From Hansschlegelia plantiphila (GTDB lineage: Bacteria; Pseudomonadota; Alphaproteobacteria; Rhizobiales; Methylopilaceae): a stretch of 64,000 bases of DNA. A program made the translations under genes and the position numbers. Each line of letters opens with the position of its first letter. Positions within the stretch are counted from its first letter, which is position 1. Positions 20,104-28,823 of this stretch are shown here, piece after piece. The stretch covers positions 62,001 through 126,000 of the forward strand of contig NZ_BSFI01000002.1 of NCBI RefSeq assembly GCF_027922265.1, written 5' to 3'. The notes below the pieces were generated by a model. It did no database searches and had not been told where the DNA came from. It saw nothing but the letters and a program-made list of their open reading frames with translations.

Positions 20104-20745
20104 TTACGCCATCCCGTGCAGCTTTTTTACGCGTGCAAGATCATTGGGCGTATCGACGTCGAGGAAAGCATCCGGTTCGTCGAAAGCGACCGTCGTGGCC
20201 CCGACGAGCTCGAGCGCACGTTTCGGCGAGTGGACGCCGTCGGCGATCAGCCTTTCGAGGAGCCCCCGGCTCGCGACCGGCCATAGCGCATGCAGCGGCT
20301 CGACGCCGCGCGCGCTGGCCGCGATGGCCGCGTCGCCCCCCGCGGCCCGCGCGAGGCGGACGACGAGATCGCCCGGCGGAGACGGCGCGTCGCCGGGGAT
20401 GGTGGCGAGATGCGTGACGCCCGGCAGCGAAGCGGCCCAGGCGAGCGCCGTCCAGACACCGCCGAGCGGGCCTTCCGGACCATCCGGGAGGTCGGGGAGC
20501 ACCGGGAGGGCGAAAGCCTCGAGCCGGGCGGGATCGCCGTTGGCGGAGAGCGCGAGCGGACCGACCTGCGGACCGAAGCGCGCCAGCGCGTAGGCTAGGA
20601 TCGGCTTGTCTCCAAGCATCAGCAAAGCCTTGTCGCCGCCGCCCATGCGGGTGGCGCGACCGCCCATCAGCACGAGGCCGGCGATCGAGGCGACCGGCTG
20701 TGGGAGGAGGGGGGCTGGCGTCAAGTTCCGGTCCTTCACCCGCAT
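20104..20745 (-). CDS. mobA: Molybdenum cofactor guanylyltransferase
   Basis: Enzyme attaching GMP to molybdopterin to make the bis-MGD cofactor used by DMSO-reductase-family enzymes such as the molybdoenzyme at 9775-12069. The 213 residues from the ATG at 20745 contain the nucleotide-binding start IAGLVLMGGRATRMGGGDKALLMLGDKP, here quoted only as LMGGRATRMGGGDK (the usual LAGGxxxRMGxxDK), then THLATIPGDAPSPP with the metal-binding aspartate and LDVDTPNDLARV at the C-terminus. The frame extends far upstream without features, so the ATG at 20745 is chosen by family length. Divergent from mrp. Confidence 0.9.
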   Translation of the reverse strand: MRVKDRNLTPAPLLPQPVASIAGLVLMGGRATRMGGGDKALLMLGDKPILAYALARFGPQVGPLALSANGDPARLEAFALPVLPDLPDGPEGPLGGVWTALAWAASLPGVTHLATIPGDAPSPPGDLVVRLARAAGGDAAIAASARGVEPLHALWPVASRGLLERLIADGVHSPKRALELVGATTVAFDEPDAFLDVDTPNDLARVKKLHGMA

Positions 20746-20848
20746 TCCGCGTTGGGCGCCATTGTCCTTCGGACGGCGGCGCCTCAAGTCATTTGACCGC
20801 GCCGCGCCGGAAGGTCCATAGCGCGGCGGACATGCGAGGAGACGAGTG

Positions 20849-22021
20849 ATGGCGGTGACCGAGGAGGACGTGCGGCGGGCCCTGAGCACGGTTCCCGCGC
20901 CCGACGACGCGCCGAGCCTCGCGGCCTCTCCCGCGCTGTCGAAAATCTCGGTCGTCGGCGCTCGCGTGATCTTCTCGATCGAGACCACGCCCGAGCGCGC
21001 CGGATCGGTCGAGAGCATCCGCCGGGCGGCGGAGGCTGCAGTGAAAGCGGTGCCGGGCGTCTCCGACGTGCTGGTGGCGCTCACAGCGGAACGCGCGCCG
21101 GGCTCTTCCACGCCGCCCCCGCCGACGACGCGGCATCAGTCGCCGATGATGTCCCGCGGCGCGCGCGATGCGCCGGCGGGGGCCGCTGCTCCGGCGCGGC
21201 CTGCAGGCTCCAGCGGCGCCGGAATTCCCGGCGTCAAGCACATCGTCGCCGTCGCGTCCGGCAAGGGCGGCGTCGGCAAGTCGACCACCGCCGCGAACGT
21301 CGCGCTGGCGTTGAAGGCTCAAGGCCTACGCGTCGGGCTCATGGACGCCGACGTCTACGGCCCATCTGTGCCGACCCTGTTCAACCTGCATTCGAAGCCC
21401 GAGGTCGAGGGTCGGATGATGAAGCCGCTTGAGGCTCAGGGCCTCAAGATCATGTCGATCGGCTTCCTCGTCGACGCCGGCACGGCGATGATCTGGCGCG
21501 GCCCGATGGTGATGTCGGCACTGACCCAGATGCTGACCGAGGTCTCCTGGGGCGAGCTCGACATCCTCGTCGTCGACATGCCGCCGGGCACCGGCGACGC
21601 GCAGCTCACCATGGCGCAGCGGGTGAAGCTCGCGGGGGCCGTGATCGTCTCGACCCCGCAGGATCTTGCGCTCGCGGACGCCCGGCGCGGCGTCGCCATG
21701 TTCCGGAAGGTCGACGTGCCGATCCTCGGGATCGTCGAGAACATGAGCTATTACGACTGCCCGAACTGCGGCCACCACGCGCATCTGTTCGGACATGGGG
21801 GCGCCCGCGCCGAGGCGCAGGCTATGGGGACGCCGTTCCTCGGAGAAGTGCCGCTCGCGCTCGACATCCGCTCAACCTCGGATTCCGGCGCGCCGATCGT
21901 GGCGTCGGCGCCGGAGTCCGAATACGCAAAAGCCTATGGCCGCATCGCCGAAGCGCTGTGGACGCGGCTCTCGACCGGCGCCCCGCCCCGCGCCGCGCCG
22001 CGGATCGTTATCGAACGATGA
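20849..22021 (+). CDS. mrp: Mrp/ApbC/NBP35-family iron-sulfur carrier ATPase
   Basis: P-loop ATPase that carries Fe-S clusters to apoproteins. 390 residues: an N-terminal MIP18/DUF59-like domain (residues 1-85), a proline/alanine linker (about 90-125), then the ParA-like domain with the deviant Walker A ASGKGGVGKSTTAANVALAL, LMDADVYGPSVPTLF, DILVVDMPPGTGDAQLT and the cluster-binding pair NMSYYDCPNCGHHAHLFG (CPNC). The ATG at 20849 has AGGAGA six bases upstream; an adjacent GTG at 20846 is less likely. Divergent from mobA. Confidence 0.93.
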   Translation: MAVTEEDVRRALSTVPAPDDAPSLAASPALSKISVVGARVIFSIETTPERAGSVESIRRAAEAAVKAVPGVSDVLVALTAERAPGSSTPPPPTTRHQSPMMSRGARDAPAGAAAPARPAGSSGAGIPGVKHIVAVASGKGGVGKSTTAANVALALKAQGLRVGLMDADVYGPSVPTLFNLHSKPEVEGRMMKPLEAQGLKIMSIGFLVDAGTAMIWRGPMVMSALTQMLTEVSWGELDILVVDMPPGTGDAQLTMAQRVKLAGAVIVSTPQDLALADARRGVAMFRKVDVPILGIVENMSYYDCPNCGHHAHLFGHGGARAEAQAMGTPFLGEVPLALDIRSTSDSGAPIVASAPESEYAKAYGRIAEALWTRLSTGAPPRAAPRIVIER

Positions 22022-22297
22022 CGCTTTCCTTCGCGGGGAGAGCCGGCCCGAGGACCGGTGCAGGTGGGTGTCGTGACGCTGGGCCAAATGCTTTGCTCCG
22101 CCCGGGATCCACGCAGACTGGATTTATTCCAACTCGATGATGGCTCAGAAAAAGCCGTTCATTCAAAGAGCCTTAGGGTCCAATTGACATCCGCGTGATG
22201 CAGGTTCTCCGTGCGGTCGTCGCGATGCAGGCGGCGGCCAGTGGCCGCGCCGGCGCGACGGGCTACGCGCTCCGATGGGGCCCAGGGAGACAAAATA

Positions 22298-23572
22298 ATG
22301 ACCAGCAGATGGATCGCGGCGCTCGCGGGGGCGGGCTTCGCCGTGCTCGCCGCCGGAGGCGCCTACGCCGACGCGCCGTCGCCTAAGGACGTCGCCAAGA
22401 CCTACGCCGACATCGCGCAGGCGATGTATGGCGACGCGGTGACGACGGCCAAGACCCTTCAGGGCAAGGTCGACGCGTTCCTCGCCGACCCGACCGACGC
22501 GACGCTGAAGGACGCCCGCGAGGCCTGGAAGGCGGCGCGCGTGCCCTATCAGCAGACCGAGGGCTACCGCTTCGGCAACAAGACGGTCGATGACCTCGAG
22601 GGCACGGTCAACGCCTGGCCGCTCGACGAGGGCCTGATCGATTACGTCGACGACAAGTACGGCAAGACCTCGGACGAGAACCCCTATTACACGCTGAACG
22701 TCATCGCGAACCCGAAGATCAAGATCGGCCGCAAGACGATCGACGCGTCCAAGATCGACAAGAAGCTGCTCGAGTCGCTGAACGAGGCGGGCGAGGTCGA
22801 GTCCAATGTCGCGATCGGGTACCACGCGATCGAGTTCCTGCTGTGGGGCCAGGACCTGAACGGAACCGGCCCCGGCGCCGGAAACCGTCCCGCCACCGAC
22901 TACGTGAAGGGCGACGGCTGCACCCACGGCAACTGCGACCGCCGCTCAGCCTATCTCAAGGTCGCGACCGACCTTCTGGTCGACGACCTGACCGACATGG
23001 AGAAGCTCTGGGAGCCCAAGGGCAAGGCCCGCACCGCGCTGCTGAAGCGCAAGGGCGCTGGCGCGCTCGCCCCGATCTTCACCGGCCTCGGCAGCCTCTC
23101 CTACGGCGAGCTTGGCGGCGAGCGGATGAAGCTCGGCCTCATCCTGCACGACCCCGAGGAAGAGCACGATTGCTTCTCCGACAACACCTTCAACTCGCAC
23201 TATTACGACATCGTCGGCATGACCGAGATCTGGGCGGGCAAGTACACCCGTCTCGACGGTACGGTCGTCGAGGGCCCGTCGCCGAAGACCTACGCCGAGG
23301 CGAAGTCGCCGGACGAGGCGAAGAAGCTCGACGACCTGTTCGCCGACACCTTGGCCAAGGCTCAGGTCATGAAGACCCGCGGCGAGACCGTCGAGGCCTA
23401 CGACCAGATGATCGGCGAGGGCAACGCGGACGGCAACAAGGTCGTCCAGGACGTGATCGACGGCCTCGTCGCGCAGACCCACGGCATCGAAGCGGTGGTG
23501 GCGAAGCTTGGCGTGAAGATCACCGTCGAGGGATCCGACAGCCTCGACGCGCCGGACAAGGTGACGCAGTAA
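22298..23572 (+). CDS. Imelysin-family iron-regulated periplasmic protein (IrpA-like)
   Basis: A 424-residue exported protein of the imelysin peptidase/IrpA family, associated with iron uptake; enzymatic activity is doubtful for the family. Signal peptide MTSRWIAALAGAGFAVLAAG. Family features: GYHAIEFLLWGQDLNGTGPG, containing the GxHxxE motif (GYHAIE), ATDYVKGDGCTHGNCDRRSAY and EEEHDCFSDNTFNSHYYDIVG. The ATG at 22298 follows AGGGAGA. First gene of an apparent operon with a multicopper oxidase, a di-haem protein, a second imelysin and a DUF1513 protein, together a periplasmic iron-handling unit. Confidence 0.88.
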   Translation: MTSRWIAALAGAGFAVLAAGGAYADAPSPKDVAKTYADIAQAMYGDAVTTAKTLQGKVDAFLADPTDATLKDAREAWKAARVPYQQTEGYRFGNKTVDDLEGTVNAWPLDEGLIDYVDDKYGKTSDENPYYTLNVIANPKIKIGRKTIDASKIDKKLLESLNEAGEVESNVAIGYHAIEFLLWGQDLNGTGPGAGNRPATDYVKGDGCTHGNCDRRSAYLKVATDLLVDDLTDMEKLWEPKGKARTALLKRKGAGALAPIFTGLGSLSYGELGGERMKLGLILHDPEEEHDCFSDNTFNSHYYDIVGMTEIWAGKYTRLDGTVVEGPSPKTYAEAKSPDEAKKLDDLFADTLAKAQVMKTRGETVEAYDQMIGEGNADGNKVVQDVIDGLVAQTHGIEAVVAKLGVKITVEGSDSLDAPDKVTQ

Positions 23573-23597
23573 CGGCTCCGCGACCGCTTGGTCTCTG

Positions 23598-23720
23598 CGT
23601 GCGTCCCGGCCTCGAGCCGGGACCCGGACACGCTGAGGTCGCCGCGATGAACGCGGCGGCCTTGCTGCTTCATAAGTCCCGACTTGGCGGTTCCGGGTCC
23701 TGGCTCAAGGCCGGGACACG
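23598..23720. repeat. Intergenic palindromic element, family B
   Basis: A 123-bp element with long inverted arms at 23598-23628 and 23691-23720. The cores are CCCGGCCTCGAGCCGGG and CCTGGCTCAAGGCCGGG, ending in GACCCGGA and TCCGGGTC. The middle holds a smaller hairpin, GCCGCG-N5-CGCGGC near 23641. This is the CCGGCCTTGAGCCGG-type repeat common between genes in alphaproteobacteria. It lies between the first imelysin gene and the multicopper oxidase gene and could fold in the mRNA, separating their expression. A half copy lies near 57531. Confidence 0.75.
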
Positions 23721-23747
23721 GCGCCGCGGACCGGGCGACGTGCCAGC

Positions 23748-25226
23748 GTGAAGACCATGCCGAACACCGCCATCTCCCGTAGAGTCGTCCTCGGCGGCGG
23801 CCTCGCCGTCGCGGGGGCGGCGCTGCTGTCGGTTCGCGGGCAGGCCAAGGCGCCAGCCGGGCTTCCCGCGCGCACGGTTGCGGCCGCCTCCGGCGAAAAG
23901 CGCGTGTCGCTGGTCGCGGCCGAGCGCACGCTGAGACTGATGGGCGCCGACCGCCCGGCGAGCCGGGTCTGGACCTATGGCGACGCGCCGTTCGACCTCG
24001 TGCGGCTCGCCCAGGGCGAGAGCCTCGCGATCGAGTTCGAGAACCAGCTGCCCGAGCACACCTCGATCCACTGGCACGGCCTGCGCATCCCGAACGACCA
24101 GGACGGCGTGCCTTACATCACACAGGCCCCGGTGAAGCCGGGTGAGCGCCACGCCTACAGTTTCACGCCGCCGGACACCGGCACCTTCTGGTTCCATCCA
24201 CATTGCGACACCGCCGCGCAACTCGGACGCGGGCTCGCGGGCGTCATGATTGTCGAAGGCGACGAGACCAGGGCCTACGACGCCGACATCGCGATCGTGC
24301 TGAAAGACTGGCGGCTAGACGTGGAGACGGGCGGCTACCTGCCGTTCACGACCACGCGCGGCGAGCTTCGCGCAGGCACCTTCGGAACGGTGCGCACCGC
24401 GAACGCCGAGATCGCGCCCCGAATGGAGCTTCCGGCCGGCGGCGACGTGCGGCTGCGCCTGCTGAACCTTGATTCGACCCGCGTCGGCAGCGTCGGCTTC
24501 GAGGGCATGGAGGCCGCGATCATCGCAATCGACGGTAATCCGATCGCGCCGTTTCCGCTGCGCGAATGGCGCTTCGGCCCCGCTATGCGGCTCGACGTCG
24601 TCGTGCGGGCGCCCGCCGCCGGCGCCGAGGGGCGGCTGATGGATTTCTTCGCGGCCGATCCCGTGACGCTCGCGACCTTCGTGGGCAAGGGCGACGCCAG
24701 GAAGGCCCGCGCGTTCGACCCGGCGCCGCTGAGCCGGAGCTCCGTGCCAGAGCCCAAGCTGAAGGGCGCGGATCGCCTCAGCTTCGCCTTCGCGACCGCA
24801 TCCGGCGGCAAGGCGGCGCTCGCGACCTCCGCCGACTCCGGCGATCCGCTGGCGGAAGCCATGCTCGACAGCCTGTGCGCGGCCTCGAAGACCAACTGGA
24901 GCATCAACGGGCAGTCCTGGCCGGGCGGCGACCACAGCCGCGTGCCGCCGCCGCTGTTCACGCTGCGCGAGGGCCGCACCTACGTCGCGGAGCTCACCAA
25001 CGAGACGCCGCACGTCCATCCGATCCATCTGCATGGCTTCACCTTCAAGGTGATCAAGTCGACGCGCGCGGACCTGCCAGTGCATTTCGCCGACACCGTC
25101 CTGCTCACCCCCAACGACCGCATCACCATCGCCTTCGTCGCAGACCGCGTCGGCGCGTGGATGGTCCACTGCCACCTGATCGAGCATCAGGAGACCGGCA
25201 TGATGGGCTACATCAGGGTCGTGTGA
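23748..25226 (+). CDS. Tat-exported multicopper oxidase
   Basis: A 492-residue multicopper oxidase (SufI/CueO/laccase type), probably oxidising Fe(II) or another metal in the periplasm given its neighbours. A Tat signal is visible (ISRRVVLGGGLAVAGAALL). All copper-ligand motifs are present: HTSIHWHGLRIPND, FWFHPHCDTAAQ, HVHPIHLHGFTFKV and VHCHLIEHQETGMMG, the last with the Type 1 His-Cys-His and a possible axial Met. The start is the GTG at 23748 or the ATG at 23757; both keep the twin arginines. It overlaps the next gene by one base (TGATG). Confidence 0.9.
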   Translation: MKTMPNTAISRRVVLGGGLAVAGAALLSVRGQAKAPAGLPARTVAAASGEKRVSLVAAERTLRLMGADRPASRVWTYGDAPFDLVRLAQGESLAIEFENQLPEHTSIHWHGLRIPNDQDGVPYITQAPVKPGERHAYSFTPPDTGTFWFHPHCDTAAQLGRGLAGVMIVEGDETRAYDADIAIVLKDWRLDVETGGYLPFTTTRGELRAGTFGTVRTANAEIAPRMELPAGGDVRLRLLNLDSTRVGSVGFEGMEAAIIAIDGNPIAPFPLREWRFGPAMRLDVVVRAPAAGAEGRLMDFFAADPVTLATFVGKGDARKARAFDPAPLSRSSVPEPKLKGADRLSFAFATASGGKAALATSADSGDPLAEAMLDSLCAASKTNWSINGQSWPGGDHSRVPPPLFTLREGRTYVAELTNETPHVHPIHLHGFTFKVIKSTRADLPVHFADTVLLTPNDRITIAFVADRVGAWMVHCHLIEHQETGMMGYIRVV

Positions 25227-26536
25227 TGCCGCCGCCCGCTCGACGCCAAACCACCGCATCCCTTTCTGAACCACGCCCGATCCCAACCCTTCTTCGCAAG
25301 CGGGAGAGAAGTTTGCCTGCGCTCGCAGCGTTTTCGCTGCTCGCCGGAGCGCTGACCGCCACGGCCGGCGCCGCCGCGACCGGCGGGCTCGACATCGCGA
25401 TCGGCAAAGCGGTGTTCGACCGGATGTGGGTGCAGGCGCCGGCCTCCACCAAACATGCCGACGGGCTCGGCCCGCTGTTCGCCGCGCGCTCCTGCGCGAG
25501 CTGCCATGCCGGCAGCGGCGGGCGCACGACATTCCGTCTCGGCCGCGACGATCCGGCGAGCCATCCGGGCCTCGTGGTGCGGTTCGGCGACGCGGCGGGC
25601 GCGCCCGACCCGGTCTATGGCGCGGAGCTCCAGCCGCAGGGCGTGAGTGGCGCCGCCGGGGAGGGCCGGGCGGTCGTCAGCTTCGCAACGGCGTCGATCG
25701 GCAGGATCGCGACGCCCGAATGGAGCGTCGCCGACTGGGGTTACGGCCAGCCCGCGGCCACGACCCGACTGTCGCCGCGCGTCGCGCCGTCGCTCGCAGG
25801 CGTCGGGTTGATCGAGCGGGTTGACGAAGCCGCGATCCTCGCCCGCGAGGACGCCGACGATCGTGACGGCGACGGCGTTTCGGGCCGCGCCAACAGGATC
25901 GTCATGCCTGCGGGGCCGGCGATCGGCCGCTTCGGCTGGAAGGCGGCCGAGCCGACGCTGGAGGCGCAGGCGGCGAGCGCCTTCGCGCTCGACATCGGCC
26001 TGTCGACCGCGCTCCGTCCCGATTCCGCCGGCGATTGCACGCCGGAGCAAACCGCCTGCCGCGCGGCCCCGATGGGGGCGGACCCCGGTGAAACCGAGGT
26101 CGCTGAGCCCCTGATGACCCGGCTCGTCGCCTATCTCGACCATCTGGCTCCGCCGCCGGCGGCGTCTTACAATCCGCGCGGCGCGAGATTGTTCGCCTCC
26201 GTGGGCTGCGGGGCCTGCCACGCGCCGTCGCTCGCGTTGAAGGGCGGCGGCGAGGCGAACGCCTATACCGACCTGCTGCTGCACGACATGGGGCCGGATC
26301 TCGACGGCGGCATGGGAGAGGGCTCCGCAGCCCCCTCCGAGTGGCGCACGGCGCCGCTCTGGGGTCTGTCGCGCGCTCTGGCGCAAGGGTCGGGTTTGCT
26401 GCATGACGGCCGTGCTGCGTCTGTGCGAGACGCCGTGGCGTGGCATGGAGGCGAGGCGGCGGGCGCGCGATCACGTTTCGCAGAATTGTCCGAAAGCGAG
26501 CGTAACGCCTTGCTCGAATTCGTTAACCGTCTTTGA
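25226..26536 (+). CDS. Di-haem thiol oxidoreductase-like cytochrome (DUF1111 type)
   Basis: A 436-residue exported c-type cytochrome related to di-haem peroxidases. Two haem-attachment motifs are visible, CASCH (within ARSCASCHAGSGGR) near residue 93 and CGACH (SVGCGACHAPSLAL) near residue 331. A hydrophobic segment LPALAAFSLLAGALTATAGA near residue 35 is the export signal, so the true start may be downstream of the ATG at 25226, which was chosen because it overlaps the multicopper oxidase stop. LLHDMGPDLDGGMGEG and EWRTAPLWGLSRA are family-typical. It probably passes electrons within the iron-handling system. Confidence 0.85.
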   Translation: MPPPARRQTTASLSEPRPIPTLLRKRERSLPALAAFSLLAGALTATAGAAATGGLDIAIGKAVFDRMWVQAPASTKHADGLGPLFAARSCASCHAGSGGRTTFRLGRDDPASHPGLVVRFGDAAGAPDPVYGAELQPQGVSGAAGEGRAVVSFATASIGRIATPEWSVADWGYGQPAATTRLSPRVAPSLAGVGLIERVDEAAILAREDADDRDGDGVSGRANRIVMPAGPAIGRFGWKAAEPTLEAQAASAFALDIGLSTALRPDSAGDCTPEQTACRAAPMGADPGETEVAEPLMTRLVAYLDHLAPPPAASYNPRGARLFASVGCGACHAPSLALKGGGEANAYTDLLLHDMGPDLDGGMGEGSAAPSEWRTAPLWGLSRALAQGSGLLHDGRAASVRDAVAWHGGEAAGARSRFAELSESERNALLEFVNRL

Positions 26537-26559
26537 CCCTGTCTGGCAGGAAGCGCTCC

Positions 26560-27609
26560 ATGAGGCTCGGTCTCGCTGTTATCGCCATGCTGTCGACCGC
26601 GCCTGCGGCGCTCGCGCTGACGGAACCTCCGCCGCCCGGCCCGCTCGCGATCGGCATCATCGAAACCTACCTGATGCCGCGCTATGAAAGCTTCCAGCGC
26701 TCTACCGCGGACCAGGCGAAGGCTTGGGGCGAGGCCTGCGCCGACGGCGACTTTGCGCCGGATCTGAAGACCTTGCGCGAGCGCTACGCCGCGGCCGCGG
26801 ACGGCTGGGCGACGATCGAGCATGTCACCACGGGACCGATGAGCGTCGGCCTGCGCGCAGATCGCATTTTCTTCGCGCCCGATCGTCGCAACGTCGTCGC
26901 GAAATCCCTCGCCGAACTCGAAGGTCGCGCGAAAAATGGCGACATTTCCGTCGAGACGATCCAAGGCGTCAGCGTCGCGGGACAGGGGTTTCCGGCGCTC
27001 GAGCGCCTGCTCTACGAGACCGACGACGCGGACGCGAAGACCCGCTGCCGGGTCGGCGTCGCCATCGCGGGAAATCTGGCCTCGATCGCGAGCGGCGTCG
27101 TGGACGAATGGCGCTCCGACACCGGCCCGCTGGCTCGGCTGAAGAAAGGCGAGGGCGACCCCGTCCACTTCGCCGACCCGGCGCAGGCCGCGGCCCGGCT
27201 GATGACGGATCTCGCCGGCGGCATCCAGCGGGTGAACGACCTCAAGATCCTCCCCGTGATGGGCGGCGCGCCCGACATGGCGCGGCCGAAGGCCGCCGAA
27301 GGCTGGCGCTCCGGACGCTCGGCGCGGGCGATCAAGGTTTCGACCGCGAGCCTCGCGGCCATGGCGAAGGCCTTCGCCGCCGCCGCCCCGAAGGACGTGG
27401 CGGCGGTCGACGGCAAGGCGTTCGCGGCGGCCGAGGCCGCGGTCGCGAAGCTGCCGGACGATCTCGGCGACGCGGCCGCCGATCCGAAGCGCCGCAAGAC
27501 GTTGGAAGCCGCGGTCGCGGCGCTGAAAGTGGCGCAGAACGATCTCGTGAAGAACCTTGCTCCTGCGCTTGGAGTCCCGCTCGGCTTCAACGCGCTCGAC
27601 GGGGACTGA
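26560..27609 (+). CDS. Second imelysin-family protein
   Basis: A 349-residue exported protein with signal peptide MRLGLAVIAMLSTAPAALAL. It belongs to the imelysin superfamily but is diverged from the first copy at 22298: it keeps FPALERLLYETDDAD in place of the GxHxxE region and lacks the cysteine-rich HDCFSDNT stretch. The ATG at 26560 follows CAGGAAG; nine in-frame codons upstream overlap the previous gene's end. It sits between the di-haem and DUF1513 genes, the usual arrangement for this subtype. It may be a ligand-binding partner and not an enzyme. Confidence 0.82.
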   Translation: MRLGLAVIAMLSTAPAALALTEPPPPGPLAIGIIETYLMPRYESFQRSTADQAKAWGEACADGDFAPDLKTLRERYAAAADGWATIEHVTTGPMSVGLRADRIFFAPDRRNVVAKSLAELEGRAKNGDISVETIQGVSVAGQGFPALERLLYETDDADAKTRCRVGVAIAGNLASIASGVVDEWRSDTGPLARLKKGEGDPVHFADPAQAAARLMTDLAGGIQRVNDLKILPVMGGAPDMARPKAAEGWRSGRSARAIKVSTASLAAMAKAFAAAAPKDVAAVDGKAFAAAEAAVAKLPDDLGDAAADPKRRKTLEAAVAALKVAQNDLVKNLAPALGVPLGFNALDGD

Positions 27610-27614
27610 CGGCC

Positions 27615-28721
27615 ATGAGCTTGACGCGGCGTCACGTCCTTCACGGGCTCGGGGCGGCGGCCCTCGCGGGCTTCGCGCCGTTCCGGACGCGAGCCGACGA
27701 GGCCGTCCCGCGGCTGCTCGGCTCATCGGTCGACATATCGGGCGCCTTCCGGGTCGGCCTGCTGGACGAAGCGCTGGAGGAGACGCCGGGCGCGATCACG
27801 CCGGTGCGGATGCACGCGTTGAGCGCGCGGCCGGACGGACGCGAGGCCGTCGGCGTCGGCCGCCGCCCCTCCGACATCGCCATGGTGCTCGACGGGCAGG
27901 GCCGCGCCGTCCGCACGACCTTCAACGCGACCCCCGGACGTCGCTTCTCAGGTCACGGCGCCTACAGCGCGGACGGGCGCATCTTTCTCTCCGCCGAGAT
28001 CGACGCTGAGACCGGCGACGGCGTGGTCGTGACGCGCGACGTGGCGGGAGGTTACCGGGCGAGCGCCGAGTGCCGCTCCGCGGGCGTCGGGCCGCACGAA
28101 CTGCTCCCGACCGGTCGCTTCGTGGCGGTGGCGAACGGCGCGAAGGAGCCCAAGAGCGAGCCGGGAATCGCGGCGCTCGGGCGCACCCGCGCGCGCTCGA
28201 ACCTCGCGCTGCTCGATCCGCTCACCGGCGCCGTCGACCGGGTGGCGGAGGTCGGCGACGACTCGGCGACGTTGTCGCTGCGCCATCTCGCGCTTACGCC
28301 GTCGGGAGACGTGCTGGTCGCAGCGCAGGACGCGCAGGCTGGCGCGCATGACCACCCGTTGATCGCGCGGCTCGACGGCGACAGGCTCCGATGGCTCGAT
28401 CCGGGCTATGCGATCAACGCCCGCTTCGGGGGCTATGTCGGGACGCTTGCGATCGACCGCTCCGGCCGCTACGTCGCGGCGTCGAGCCCGAAGGGCGGCA
28501 TCGTCGCCGTGTTCGACATCTGGACCGAGGACGTCCTTGGGATCGTTGCGATCCCGGACTGCTGCGGATTGGTCGCGGAGGCGGAGCCCGGCCGGTTTGT
28601 CGCGAGCAACGGCCTTGGCGAGATCATCCGGATCGCGGCGCATGACGGGGGAGCGGCGATCGTCGACCGCCGGATGGGGAGGCTGCGCTGGGACAACCAT
28701 CTGGCGCTTCTGCCGGTCTGA
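27615..28721 (+). CDS. Tat-exported DUF1513 beta-propeller protein
   Basis: A 368-residue protein with an N-terminal Tat-like signal (MSLTRRHVLHGLGAAALAGF) and repeated blade-like strands (GVGRRPSDIAMVLD; FSGHGAYSADGRIFLSAE; GVGPHELLPTGRFVAVAN; SLRHLALTPSGDVLVAAQ; YVGTLAIDRSGRYVAASS), consistent with a periplasmic beta-propeller of the DUF1513 family. No catalytic residues are known. It starts 5 bp after the second imelysin gene and closes the iron-handling operon. Its biochemical role is unknown. Confidence 0.85.
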   Translation: MSLTRRHVLHGLGAAALAGFAPFRTRADEAVPRLLGSSVDISGAFRVGLLDEALEETPGAITPVRMHALSARPDGREAVGVGRRPSDIAMVLDGQGRAVRTTFNATPGRRFSGHGAYSADGRIFLSAEIDAETGDGVVVTRDVAGGYRASAECRSAGVGPHELLPTGRFVAVANGAKEPKSEPGIAALGRTRARSNLALLDPLTGAVDRVAEVGDDSATLSLRHLALTPSGDVLVAAQDAQAGAHDHPLIARLDGDRLRWLDPGYAINARFGGYVGTLAIDRSGRYVAASSPKGGIVAVFDIWTEDVLGIVAIPDCCGLVAEAEPGRFVASNGLGEIIRIAAHDGGAAIVDRRMGRLRWDNHLALLPV

Positions 28722-28823
28722 CCGCGTTTTCGCGCGCCGTGGCCGCTCCCCGCCCTAGGTGATACGGGCCGGGCCCGCGACGGGGTTGGTCCGCCATGAA
28801 GCGAACGGAGGCCGTTCATTACA

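Noticed and set aside
22022..22297. Fur, RirA or Irr operator upstream of the iron operon
   Set aside because: The spacer has a TTGACA at 22184 but no match I can defend to the TGA-N9-TCA, ICE or Fur consensus.
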